IMG/VR virus record: IMGVR_UViG_3300042507_002412 | Span: 1 to 43,701 of that record | Length of the DNA stretch: 43,701 bases | From: a virus | Strand: one strand, 5' to 3' | Shown here: positions 32,404 to 42,676 of the stretch, piece after piece | Numbering within the stretch: position 1 is the first letter of the stretch | Layout of the letters: every line of letters starts with the position of its first letter | The notes under the pieces: model-generated | The model's database searches: none | What the model was told of the DNA's origin: nothing | What the model saw: the letters and a program-made list of their open reading frames with translations, nothing else | Position numbers and translations under genes: made by a program

Positions 32404-35400
32404 TTAACTTAAATTTTTAGCGCTTACAAATCCATAATAGGTTGTCCCTGCATCATAAGTATAGAATACTAAAACATCTACACCAGTATTTGTTAATAGT
32501 GGAAATTCAATTCCACCCGGCCATTGGATATTTGCTGGCCAGTTTAATGTATATGCTCCTGCATTTACAGTAAGTATTGTAAATCCAAATGCGTTTGATG
32601 CAGGAGGATTAGTGAATGTTATTGTTGCATTTGCATTAAATTGTCTTCTAAAGTTATTAGCCGTTGATAGGTCTAAATTAACACTACCACCAGTTCCTAA
32701 ATTATTAAATGTTTCTCTAAATGTTGTTGAAGTTATATGTGTAGTTGCTGTTACTGCTCCTGTTACATTTACATCCCCAGTTTGAGTTGTATTTCCTACA
32801 ATTGTTAAAGTAGAACCATTAAATGTAATATTAGCTTCTACGTTTGCTCCAACAGTTGCTACATCATATGTTAGTAAACCATTATCAGTATTTCCATTTA
32901 CAGGGAATTGAGATGTACCCGATGTACCAGATGTCATACCAGGAGGAGTTGTGCCAGATGTTCCAGCTAATCCAGATGTACCACTACTACCAAATAAAGT
33001 TCCATCTTGTCCAGATGTTCCCGAAGTCATACCCGGAGGTGTTGTACCAGAAGTTCCACTATTCCCAGATGTACCACTACTACCAAATAAAGTTCCATCT
33101 TGTCCAGATGTTCCCGAAGTCATACCAGGAGGAGTTACACCCGATGTACCAGACGTACCAGCAATACCAGTACCAGATGTACCAGATGTACCACTACTAC
33201 CAAACATTGTACCATTTACTCCAGAAGTTCCGGATGAACCCGTTGTACCAGATGTACCGCTTACTCCAGATGAACCACTTACACCGCTTGTACCAGACGT
33301 TCCAGATACACCACTCGTACCACTACTACCAAAGTATGTACCATCTAAACCAGACGAACCAGTTGTACCAGAAGAACCTGTTGTTCCAGATGAACCGCTT
33401 ACACCAGATGTTCCGGAAGTTCCAGATGTTCCCGATGAACCAGACGTTCCACTACTACCAAAGAAAGTTCCATTAACCCCAGAGGTTCCCGAAGTACCAG
33501 ACGAACCACCACTACCAGAAGTACCAGAAGAACCACCACTACCAGCTGTACCGGTTGAACCAGATGTTCCAGACGTTCCGGATGTACCAGAAGTACCACT
33601 ACTTCCAAAGAATGTACCATCCAATCCAGATGTACCAGATGACCCAGATGAACCAGATGAACCAGCACTACCAGCAGAACCATCAGTACCAGAAGTTCCA
33701 GATGTTCCACTTTCTCCGCTCGTACCACTACTTCCAAAGAATGTACCATCTAAGCCAGATGTTCCAGAAGTTCCCGATGTACCACTTGAACCAGAAGTTC
33801 CCGATGTACCAGATGTTCCCGATGTACCACTACTACCAAATAAAGTTCCGTCTAAACCAGATGTTCCCGATGTACCAGCAGACCCATTAGTACCAGATAC
33901 ACCCGATGTACCAGCAGAACCAGAAGTTCCACTTTCTCCGCTTGTACCACTACTACCAAATAAAGTTCCATCTAAACCAGATGTACCACTTGTGCCAGAT
34001 GAACCAGATGTACCACTTGTACCAGATGAACCAGATGTTCCCGATGTACCGGATGTTCCACTACTACCATTGAATGTTCCATCAACACCAGATGTTCCCG
34101 ATGTACCACTACTACCAGATGTTCCAGACGAGCCAGATATACCAGAAGTTCCCGATGAACCAGAAGTTCCCGATGAACCAAAATATGTACCATCTAAACC
34201 AGACGTACCAGATGTTCCAGACGTTCCAGATGAACCAGCTGAACCATTAGAGCCAGATGTTCCAGAAGTTCCAGACGTTCCTGATAATCCAGAAGTTCCA
34301 CTACTACCATTAAACGTACCATCTTTACCAGAAGTACCACTTGTACCACTTGTACCAGATGTACCAGACGTTCCAGATGTTCCAGACGTTCCCGATGTAC
34401 CAGATGAACCAAAATATGTACCATCTAAACCAGATGTACCGCTTGTACCAGAAGTTCCAGAAGAACCCGCCGAACCAGACGAACCAGCAGAGCCCGATGA
34501 ACCAGCTGAACCAGAAGTACCAGACGTTCCATTTGTTCCAGACGTACCGGATGAACCAGATGTTCCCGATGTACCAGCTGAACCATCAGTACCAGAACTT
34601 CCACTTGTGCCAGATGTTCCATCAGTTCCAGACGTTCCAGATGAACCATTAGTTCCCGATGTTCCAGACGAACCAGATGAACCAGATGAACCCGTAGTAC
34701 CAGCTGAACCATCAGTACCAGAAGTTCCAGAAGAACCTGCCGAACCAGATGTTCCATCAGTTCCAGACGTTCCTGATGTACCACTACTACCAGATGTTCC
34801 AGACGAACCCGTAGTACCAGCTGAACCATCAGTACCAGATGTTCCAGACGAACCAGACGTTCCAGATGTACCATCCGTTCCACTTGTCCCACTACTTCCA
34901 GAAGTTCCCGATGAACCAGTTGTACCAGCAGAACCGGTAGAACCAGATGTTCCGGATGTACCAGAAGAACCAGAAGAACCATTTGTACCAGACGTTCCAG
35001 AAGAACCAGAAGTTCCAGATGAGCCAGTAGAACCACTCGTACCAGATGTTCCAGATGAACCAGCTGAACCAGATGTTCCAGATGAACCCGAAGTTCCATC
35101 TATACCAGACGTACCAGAAGAACCAGCTGAACCAGTTGAACCAGATGTTCCCGAAGTTCCACTACTACCAGATGTACCATCTTTTCCAGAAGTACCAGAA
35201 GTACCAGAAGTTCCCGATGTACCAGATTGACCATCAGAGCCAGATGTTCCGGATGAACCAGACGTTCCAGACGTTCCAGAAGTTCCAGATGAACCAGAAG
35301 TTCCAGACGAACCACCACTACCACCAGTACCAGTAGTACCACCAGAACCACTTGAACCAGAAGAACCTGCCGAGCCACCACTACCAGCCGAACCAGCCGA

Positions 35401-38400
35401 ACCAGACGTTCCCGATGTTCCACTACTACCAGATGTTCCCGATGTTCCAGATGAACCAGATGAACCCGTAGAACCAGATGAACCAGATGACCCAGCCGAA
35501 CCAGAAGTTCCTGATGAACCAGATGTACCAGATGAACCTGATGTACCAGATGAACCAGATGTTCCCGATGTTCCACTACTACCAGATGTTCCAGAAGTTC
35601 CTGATGAGCCCGATGTACCACTACTACCAGATGTTCCAGACGAACCAGTTGACCCAGATGTTCCAGATGTTCCAGACGAACCAGATGTACCAGAAGAACC
35701 AGAAGTTCCCGATGAACCAGAACTTCCAGATGTTCCAGACGAACCAGAAGTTCCACTACTACCAGATGTTCCAGAAGAACCGGATGTGCCAGATGAACCA
35801 GATGTACCAGATGAACCTGATGTGCCAGATGAACCAGATGTTCCTGATGTTCCACTACTACCAGATGTACCAGATGAACCAGACGTTCCAGATGTCCCAT
35901 CAAAACCAGATGTTCCGCTACTTCCAGATGAGCCAGCTGAACCAGACGTTCCAGATGTTCCACTACTTCCTGATGAACCAGATGAACCAGTTGTACCACT
36001 ACTACCACCTGTACCAGATGAACCCACTGCTGCTGCTATATTTCGTCTTTCTAATCTTTTTGTTACATTATTCCAAACTACAACTTCTTCCGATGAACCT
36101 GTTGGTAAATTATTTAATTGTACTGAACTATTTGCTACAACCGGTCCAGTTAAAAAACTACTACCAGTAACACCCAAGCTACCACTAATTGTAAGTGATG
36201 CGTTTATTGTTTGGTTTGTATTAATTTGTAAGAATGATGATGTATCAGATGATGGAGTATTTAATGCAAATAATGCATAAGATGCAGTTCTTGCAAAGGT
36301 TATACTATCCATTCCCAAAGGCCCATCAACATCAGATGATGCAACATACGATGCGGTTAATGATGTTACTCCACCACCTAGTATGGTTACCAATACACCA
36401 TCTGACCCAGATGATATTACATCAACACCAGAACCAGTAAAATGAATTTTTCCTACTTGTGCTTTTACTAATGAACTTGTTTGATATATAAATAATTCAG
36501 TACCACTACCTACACCTGCGTTTAATGCGTATGATGCGGTTAATGCGTAAGAAGAACTTACTGCACTAAACACCGCCATTGATGATGTTTGTGAATTTCT
36601 TACAAAGTTTTGCAAGTCACCTAATGCTGCTAATGATGATGAATCAAATCCAACAAGACTATTAGCTGTACCAGCTACTTGTGCAAATGATGCTGATAAT
36701 ACCGTACCAATTACTCTACCACCTTCTATTGTACCACTAATTAGAGAACCACCACTACCAATTACAGCATGTCCACTTGTCAATCCACTAAATACAATTT
36801 GAATAGTATCATCATCTATTGATTTTATTGTACCTGGTAAAATTTGGTCTTCCGAACCAGTGGCGTAAACCTGTACCATTGGATATCTAATCCCTAAATT
36901 ATGTACAATAGTTAAACTACTTACATTATTAAACGATACAGTTTCAGTTAATGAAGTTTCAGGTTGAGGAATATAATGCCCTCTATTTTCATCAAATCTT
37001 AAAATATCATATTCAGCAGATGCAGTTGGTCCATTTCCTTGATATGTGTATGTACCCAATAAACCACCACTTACTATTGGAGAATATATTTGAGTACTAC
37101 CAGTTATAGTTGTTGCTCTTAAATTATCACCAACATATAAATTACCCCAAATACTAGCCGATGTATTTACTACAAATCCTTTATCAGGAGAAATCGATGC
37201 CGTAAATGAGCCCGATTTCATTATAGATGTTTCAAATGATAAATTAGCAATAGTAATATTATATAATCCACTACCATCACCAACAAATGCAGAACCACTA
37301 CCATTTAATACTATATTTCCACCTGTTACAAATAATCCACCACTAACAGATAATGATGATGATATTCTAGTCTTTGTATTTACTTCCAATCCGTTGTTAG
37401 GAGAAATAACTGCTTCAACAGAACCAGATCTAATTCTATCTAATTGTAAATCTTCCAATGCATTTGCAGGGATATTGAATAATCCACCACCATCACCTAT
37501 GAAAAGAGCTGCTGTTATTGGTACATTAACATTTAATTCCTGCGGGCTTACTATTGCTCTACCAGAACCAGATTGTATTCTATCCAATTCAAGATCTTGT
37601 AATGCTGATGCCGGAATGTTAAATAATCCCCCACCATCTCCGTCATAACGAGATGCAGTGATTGAACCACTAATTAAAGCTGCTCCACTTACTATTAAAC
37701 CAGCAGATGAAGATGGTACAGTTTGACTAATGTTTACATATGAATTTACTAATAATCCAGTATTAGGTGCTACCGATGCCGTTACAGAACCAGATGCGAT
37801 TCTTGGTGCAGCCGCAGCTGCTACATTTGTTAAATTAGAACCATCACCAAAATAAGTAACAGCTTGAATACTTCCACTAACTGAAATAGAACCAGTAAAT
37901 TGAGAACCAATCCCAGAACCAGTTGCTTGTGTTTCTACTCTAAACCCAAAGTTAGGTGATACGGATGCGGTTACACTTCCACTAGCAATTTTAGGAGATG
38001 CTGCAGCTACTACATTTGTAATAAAAGTACCGTCACCAATTAAAAAGTTAGATACAATTAATGAACCACTAATTTCAACAGAACCAGTAAATTCAGAACC
38101 TATTTCAGAACCAGTCTTTGCAGTTGTTACTACAAATCGTTCACCATCTGCTACCGATGCCGTTGCAGAACCACTTGCTATCAATGGAGATGCTGCTGCT
38201 TGTACATTTGTAATAAATCTACCATCACCGAATATAAAATCTTTAACAGTTAGCGAACCACTAATATCAACCGAACCAGTAATTTGGGCCGCTACTTGTG
38301 AACCAGTTCTATCACTTATTACTCTAAATCCATAATCAGGAGAAACAGATGCTGTTACCGATCCTGATTTAATTTCAGTTGAAACTAATGCATCTTCGGT

Positions 38401-41400
38401 TAATGCTGAACGAGGTATATTTCTTAAATAAGTACCATCGGAATATAAGAATGAAGATGATGCAATATAAACACCACCGCTAACATCATTTATAAATAAA
38501 CTTCCACTTACATTAATAGAACCAGTAAATTGAGAAGCAATTTGTGTAGCGAAATATCCGTTTGCATCAATTGAAGATGTAAATGGAGTTGTAACTCTAA
38601 ATCCATAATCAGGTGCCACCGATGCCGTTACCGAACCTGATTTAATTTCTGCTGATATTAATGCATCTTCAGTTAATGCTGCTCTAGGAATTTGTCTTAA
38701 GTAAGTACCAACTGCATATAAGAATGAAGATGAATCAATTCTAATACTTCCACTAAAATCAGAACCGCTATCAAATGATTCTACTCTAAATCCAAAATCA
38801 GGAGATACAGACGCACTTACACTACCACTTGCAATACGGAATACTTCTTCTGATAATGCGGAACGAGGAATATCAAATAATCCTCTACCACTACCACTAA
38901 ACATTGAAGCGGTAACATTTCCTTCAACTTTTGTTTCACCAATTAATTTTATTTCGGCCGGTACATAAAATGCATCTACTACATTAATAGTGCCGGCCAT
39001 TGAACCATGCAATTGACAATTATAATAAAGTGTATCCGGTGCACTTCCTGAAACTAAAAATGTTATAACACCAACATCATCACCATTATTAGTTACCCAT
39101 GTATCATATGAGTTTGCAGTACCTGTGCTATTTGTATCTTTAATCCAAAATGGGTGGCCACTAGCATTTACATTAAATACATATTCTACATTTCTAACTA
39201 AAGTTAAAGTTGGATTTGAACCACTTACTAATCTATTACTTATGTTATATGCACTACTTCCAGCATTAGTAACAGTAAATACAGTATCTATATCAGAATT
39301 AGGCCTTTCTCTTGCTGATGATGATACAATAAGGCTGCCACTAATTGTAGAATATGAATTTACTACAAATCCAGTATTAGGTGCTACCGATGCTGTTACA
39401 GAACCACTAGCTATAAATGTAGAAAGTAATGCATCCGGAGATAACGCAGAACGAGGAATATCTAATAATCCCTTACCACTACCACTAAAGAATGAACCAG
39501 TTGCTACTCGTACATTTCCACCAGTTACAAAAAGAGAACCAGTAAATTGAGAACCACTTGCTAATGATATTACTTTAAATCCTTCTGCTGGTGATACAGA
39601 TGCCGTTACAGATCCTGATTTAATTTCAGTTGCTGTAAGTGCATCATCATTTAATGCAGAACGAGGTATGTTTAATAAACCAGCACCACTTCCACTAAAG
39701 AATGAACCAGTTGCTACTCTAATAAATCCACCAGTTACAAATAGTGAACCAGTAAATTGAGAACCACTTGCCAATGATTCAACTTTAAACCCAGTGCCAG
39801 GGGATACTGATGCAGTTACACTACCACTGGTAATTCTAAATAATTCTTGTGAAAGTGCTGAGAATGGTATATTTGTCAATCCTGCACCACTACCACTAAA
39901 TATTGATGCTGATATTGAACCAGAGAATTTAGATGTTGCCGCAAATACCTCAAATCCTCTATTTGGAGAAATGGATGCTGTTGCAGAACCACTAAATATT
40001 TTTGATGTATCTAAATCCGAAAGAGCTGCTACAGGTATATCAAATAAATCTCTACCACTACCACTAAACGAACCAGACATTAATCTAATGCCGGCATTTG
40101 CAAATATACTTCCAGTAAATCTAGAACCTAATAGAGATGATTTTACATCAAATCCAACGTTAGGTGATACGGATGCTGTTACAGAACCAGATGCAATAAA
40201 TGTTGTTAATAATGCATCCGGAGTTAATGCTGTTCTTGGAATATCAAATAATCTAGCACCACTACCAGAGAAAGAAGAACCAGAACTAATTTCAACACTT
40301 CCAGTTACTCTAATACTTCCAGTAAATTCAGAACCAATTCCAGAAGATTCAACTCTAAATCCTCTTGTTGAGTCTACTGATGCGGTTATCGAACCCGTTG
40401 CTATTCTAGTTGCAATTTGAGGTGGTACAGTTACATTAATTAATCTACTTCCATCTCCCTCAAAGAAAAACGCATTAACACTACCACTAACACTTACACT
40501 TCCCGTAAATTGAGAACCTATTCCAGACCCAGTTGCTGGGGTTTCTACTTTAAATCCAAAATTTGGAGATACCGATGCGGTTACACTACCACTTGATATT
40601 CTTGGTGAATCTCCGGTAAATGCAGAACGAGGTATATTATATAATCCACTTCCATCCCCTTGGATGAATGATGCACTTAATGAACCAGTAAATTCTCTTG
40701 CTCTTACAACATCTCGTACATTTAAACTACCCGTAATAACTTCATCACCATATATAAGAACACCACTATCTCTTTGAACTATTGCATCAACTACATTTAT
40801 AGTACCAGCCATTATTAAATGCAACTGACAGTTATAGTATAACATATTAGGTGCATTACTTGGTACAGTAAACGTTATTACTCCATTATCATCGCCATTA
40901 TTAGTTACGCCAGTGTTGTATGCATTTCCTGTTCCACTACTACTTGTTGTTTTTATCCAAAACGGATGCCCAGTTGCATTTAGATTAAATGTATAAGTAA
41001 TACCTCTTACTAAAGTTAATGTAGGATTGTTACCTTCTGTAGCTCCACTAAAAACATATTGACTAACTCCGCTATTAGTTACATTAAATACAGTTTGTAT
41101 TGATTCGGATGGCAAATATTTTATAGATGCCGATACTATCATACTTCCAGTAAATGTTGAAAATATATTTACTTCCAATCCTCTATTTGGAGAAATTGAT
41201 GCTGTTGCCGAACCGGATTTAATTCTAGTAAGGTCTAAGTCTCTAAGAGCAGAAACAGGTATATCAAATAATCGTTCACCACTTCCAGAGAAAGATGAAC
41301 CAGAAGTTATTTCAATACCCCTAGCCCCACTTACGAAAAGAGAACCAGTAAATTGTGAACCACTTTGAAATGATTGTACTCTAAATCCAAAATCAGGAGA

Positions 41401-42609
41401 AGTTGAAGCTGTTACACTACCACTTGCTATTAATGTTGCAACTAACGCATCAGGAGTTAAGGCTGAACGAGGTATATTAAATAATTTCTCACCACTACCA
41501 CTATAATATGCACCCACTGCTAATTCAATATTACCACTAACAAACATACTACCAGTTATTTGAGAACCTACCGTAGCGGATTGTACTCTAAAACCAAAAT
41601 TAGGAGATGCTGATGCAGTTACACTACCACTGGCGATTCTAAATACTTCTTGTGATAATGCAGAAATAGGAATATCAAATAGTCCTTTACCAGAACCAGA
41701 ATACATTGATGCAGTGATAGTTGTATTAACTACCAATCCTCTATTTGGAGAAATTGATGCCGTTGCAGAACCACTAGCTATTCTAGTTGATACTAATGAA
41801 TCAATATTAAGTGCTGATAATGGAATATTAAATAATCCCTCACCACTACCACTAAAGAATCCACTTCCAGATGGTATTACTACATTTCCACTTACAAAAA
41901 GTGAACCAGTAAATTTAGAGCCACTAGCTATTGATGTTACTACAAATCCCGTATTAGGCGCTACAGATGCTGTTACACTACCACTTGCTAATCTAGTAGC
42001 TTGTGGTAAATTAAATAAATCTCTTGCATCTCCAAAAAATGAACCCGTAAAAGAACCACTAAACGATGAACCGGTAACAGTATTAACTATTAATTCTGAT
42101 TGTATTTGTACAGAACCAGTAAACTCTTGCTTATCATTTTCTGCATCACCAAAAATATTTGAACCAGATGAATAAATTACAGAAGAAGAAATTATATTTA
42201 CAATAAGTTGGTCAGCTATAATTGACTGAGATACATATAAATTACCTAAAATAGTAGTATCTACATTTATTTGCAATCCTCTATCAGGAGAAATTGATGC
42301 TGTTGCCGAACCACTTGATATTTGTGGAGATACATCAGCTTTTACACCTGTTAAATTAGAACCATCTCCTTGAAATGAACCAGAAAAAGAACCTGAAATT
42401 TGGTCTAAACTAATTGTTCTTGCAAATCCTCTATTACCCTGGTCATCCGAAACTACAATAGCAGGATTGGTTAATAGAGAAGCTGAGAAATTAGGAACAC
42501 CCAAATTTGGCTCTGCTTGAGATATATCCAAGAATTGATACCTATCAGATGTTACATTTTTCGGGTTTACTACCCTTACCCTACCCGTTAATAGATTACT
42601 TATTGCCAT
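32404..42609 (-). CDS. Giant 3401-aa modular fibre with cupredoxin-like domains and collagen-like array
   Basis: Begins MAISNLLTGRVRVVNPKNVT. From about 95 to 1815 it has 22 copies of a module built around SGSVTASVSPNFGFRVES, linked by GSQFTGSLFVSG and FSGSGxGLFDIPRSAL segments. Two domains interrupt this array, at about 505-606 and 1106-1213, and resemble cupredoxins: GHPFWIK supplies a His, and YYNCQLHxxMAG a Cys-x2-His-x2-Met, the spacing seen in amicyanin. A beta-rich part follows (about 1815-2195). Residues 2196-3233 form a proline-poor Gly-X-Y array with inserted DGTxFGSSG cassettes. The end (about 3234-3401) is a beta domain finishing YYGFVSAKNLS. It is clearly a very long trimeric-type virion fibre. 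A Shine-Dalgarno-like GGAAAG precedes the ATG, and two late motifs lie upstream. Confidence 0.88.
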   Translation of the reverse strand: MAISNLLTGRVRVVNPKNVTSDRYQFLDISQAEPNLGVPNFSASLLTNPAIVVSDDQGNRGFARTISLDQISGSFSGSFQGDGSNLTGVKADVSPQISSGSATASISPDRGLQINVDTTILGNLYVSQSIIADQLIVNIISSSVIYSSGSNIFGDAENDKQEFTGSVQIQSELIVNTVTGSSFSGSFTGSFFGDARDLFNLPQATRLASGSVTASVAPNTGFVVTSIASGSKFTGSLFVSGNVVIPSGSGFFSGSGEGLFNIPLSALNIDSLVSTRIASGSATASISPNRGLVVNTTITASMYSGSGKGLFDIPISALSQEVFRIASGSVTASASPNFGFRVQSATVGSQITGSMFVSGNIELAVGAYYSGSGEKLFNIPRSALTPDALVATLIASGSVTASTSPDFGFRVQSFQSGSQFTGSLFVSGARGIEITSGSSFSGSGERLFDIPVSALRDLDLTRIKSGSATASISPNRGLEVNIFSTFTGSMIVSASIKYLPSESIQTVFNVTNSGVSQYVFSGATEGNNPTLTLVRGITYTFNLNATGHPFWIKTTSSSGTGNAYNTGVTNNGDDNGVITFTVPSNAPNMLYYNCQLHLIMAGTINVVDAIVQRDSGVLIYGDEVITGSLNVRDVVRAREFTGSLSASFIQGDGSGLYNIPRSAFTGDSPRISSGSVTASVSPNFGFKVETPATGSGIGSQFTGSVSVSGSVNAFFFEGDGSRLINVTVPPQIATRIATGSITASVDSTRGFRVESSGIGSEFTGSIRVTGSVEISSGSSFSGSGARLFDIPRTALTPDALLTTFIASGSVTASVSPNVGFDVKSSLLGSRFTGSIFANAGIRLMSGSFSGSGRDLFDIPVAALSDLDTSKIFSGSATASISPNRGFEVFAATSKFSGSISASIFSGSGAGLTNIPFSALSQELFRITSGSVTASVSPGTGFKVESLASGSQFTGSLFVTGGFIRVATGSFFSGSGAGLLNIPRSALNDDALTATEIKSGSVTASVSPAEGFKVISLASGSQFTGSLFVTGGNVRVATGSFFSGSGKGLLDIPRSALSPDALLSTFIASGSVTASVAPNTGFVVNSYSTISGSLIVSSSARERPNSDIDTVFTVTNAGSSAYNISNRLVSGSNPTLTLVRNVEYVFNVNASGHPFWIKDTNSTGTANSYDTWVTNNGDDVGVITFLVSGSAPDTLYYNCQLHGSMAGTINVVDAFYVPAEIKLIGETKVEGNVTASMFSGSGRGLFDIPRSALSEEVFRIASGSVSASVSPDFGFRVESFDSGSDFSGSIRIDSSSFLYAVGTYLRQIPRAALTEDALISAEIKSGSVTASVAPDYGFRVTTPFTSSIDANGYFATQIASQFTGSINVSGSLFINDVSGGVYIASSSFLYSDGTYLRNIPRSALTEDALVSTEIKSGSVTASVSPDYGFRVISDRTGSQVAAQITGSVDISGSLTVKDFIFGDGRFITNVQAAASPLIASGSATASVADGERFVVTTAKTGSEIGSEFTGSVEISGSLIVSNFLIGDGTFITNVVAAASPKIASGSVTASVSPNFGFRVETQATGSGIGSQFTGSISVSGSIQAVTYFGDGSNLTNVAAAAAPRIASGSVTASVAPNTGLLVNSYVNISQTVPSSSAGLIVSGAALISGSITASRYDGDGGGLFNIPASALQDLELDRIQSGSGRAIVSPQELNVNVPITAALFIGDGGGLFNIPANALEDLQLDRIRSGSVEAVISPNNGLEVNTKTRISSSLSVSGGLFVTGGNIVLNGSGSAFVGDGSGLYNITIANLSFETSIMKSGSFTASISPDKGFVVNTSASIWGNLYVGDNLRATTITGSTQIYSPIVSGGLLGTYTYQGNGPTASAEYDILRFDENRGHYIPQPETSLTETVSFNNVSSLTIVHNLGIRYPMVQVYATGSEDQILPGTIKSIDDDTIQIVFSGLTSGHAVIGSGGSLISGTIEGGRVIGTVLSASFAQVAGTANSLVGFDSSSLAALGDLQNFVRNSQTSSMAVFSAVSSSYALTASYALNAGVGSGTELFIYQTSSLVKAQVGKIHFTGSGVDVISSGSDGVLVTILGGGVTSLTASYVASSDVDGPLGMDSITFARTASYALFALNTPSSDTSSFLQINTNQTINASLTISGSLGVTGSSFLTGPVVANSSVQLNNLPTGSSEEVVVWNNVTKRLERRNIAAAVGSSGTGGSSGTTGSSGSSGSSGTSGTSGSAGSSGSSGTSGFDGTSGTSGSSGTSGSSGTSGTSGSSGTSGSSGTSGSSGTSGSSGTSGSSGTSGSSGTSGSSGSSGTSGSSGTSGSSGTSGTSGSTGSSGTSGSSGTSGSSGTSGTSGSSGTSGTSGSSGTSGSSGTSGSSGTSGSAGSSGSSGSTGSSGSSGTSGTSGSSGTSGTSGSAGSAGSGGSAGSSGSSGSGGTTGTGGSGGSSGTSGSSGTSGTSGTSGSSGTSGSDGQSGTSGTSGTSGTSGKDGTSGSSGTSGTSGSTGSAGSSGTSGIDGTSGSSGTSGSAGSSGTSGTSGSTGSSGTSGSSGTSGTNGSSGSSGTSGTSGSTGSAGTTGSSGTSGSSGTSGTDGTSGTSGSSGTSGTDGSAGTTGSSGTSGSSGTSGTSGTDGTSGSAGSSGTSGTDGSAGTTGSSGSSGSSGTSGTNGSSGTSGTDGTSGTSGSSGTDGSAGTSGTSGSSGTSGTNGTSGTSGSAGSSGSAGSSGSAGSSGTSGTSGTSGLDGTYFGSSGTSGTSGTSGTSGTSGTSGTSGTSGKDGTFNGSSGTSGLSGTSGTSGTSGSNGSAGSSGTSGTSGTSGLDGTYFGSSGTSGSSGTSGISGSSGTSGSSGTSGTSGVDGTFNGSSGTSGTSGTSGSSGTSGTSGSSGTSGTSGLDGTLFGSSGTSGESGTSGSAGTSGVSGTNGSAGTSGTSGLDGTLFGSSGTSGTSGTSGTSGSSGTSGTSGTSGLDGTFFGSSGTSGESGTSGTSGTDGSAGSAGSSGSSGSSGTSGLDGTFFGSSGTSGTSGTSGTSGSTGTAGSGGSSGTSGSGGSSGTSGTSGVNGTFFGSSGTSGSSGTSGTSGTSGVSGSSGTTGSSGTTGSSGLDGTYFGSSGTSGVSGTSGTSGVSGSSGVSGTSGTTGSSGTSGVNGTMFGSSGTSGTSGTGIAGTSGTSGVTPPGMTSGTSGQDGTLFGSSGTSGNSGTSGTTPPGMTSGTSGQDGTLFGSSGTSGLAGTSGTTPPGMTSGTSGTSQFPVNGNTDNGLLTYDVATVGANVEANITFNGSTLTIVGNTTQTGDVNVTGAVTATTHITSTTFRETFNNLGTGGSVNLDLSTANNFRRQFNANATITFTNPPASNAFGFTILTVNAGAYTLNWPANIQWPGGIEFPLLTNTGVDVLVFYTYDAGTTYYGFVSAKNLS
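32911..36024 (-). repeat. Collagen-like Gly-X-Y array with DGTxFGSSG cassettes
   Basis: 1038 aa of Gly-X-Y (mainly GTS, GSS, GSA). Between 32980 and 34430 the array is broken at 85-145-nt intervals by about 13 cassettes of the type GLDGTFFGSSGTSG or GQDGTLFGSSGTSG. Three TPPGMTSGTSG units occur near the C-terminal end; apart from these, proline is absent. The cassettes may be kinks or trimer-registration points. Confidence 0.93.
37180..42330 (-). repeat. 22 diverged copies of an approximately 65-aa fibre module
   Basis: Counting the core SGS-x-TAS-x-(S/A)P-x-x-GF-x-V in the translated fibre gives 22 copies, usually paired with a GSxFTGSLxVSG strand and a (F/Y)SGSGxxLxxIPxSAL strand. Copies differ enough that the DNA repeats are imperfect. 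Related single copies occur in the 2080-aa fibre and partly in the 92-aa protein. Confidence 0.85.
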
Positions 42610-42629
42610 GCGTTACTTTCCAGCTTTGT

Positions 42630-42659
42630 TATAAATATAGAGAATCCCTTATAAATATC
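42630..42659 (-). promoter_or_regulatory. Two late-type motifs before the giant fibre gene
   Basis: Minus-strand TATATTTATA (42630-42639, core 21 nt before the ATG at 42609) and ATATTTATA (42650-42658). The second overlaps a 7-bp hairpin AATATCA/TGATATT (42654-42672) just after the upstream stop codon; it has no T-tract, so it is not a clear terminator. Confidence 0.6.
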
Positions 42660-42676
42660 AATCAATGATATTATTG

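Noticed and set aside
32951-35230. A 759-codon + strand frame of PDVP/PEVP repeats
   Set aside because: The same artefact, opposite the larger Gly-X-Y array of the 3401-aa fibre.
32911-36024. CRISPR-like short repeats
   Set aside because: The repeats are 9-nt Gly-X-Y codon repeats in frame, with no constant repeat of 24-37 nt and no unique spacers.
24125-42609. A diversity-generating retroelement acting on the fibres
   Set aside because: No reverse transcriptase and no template/variable repeat pair with adenine-biased differences is visible in the window; the repeats are structural modules.
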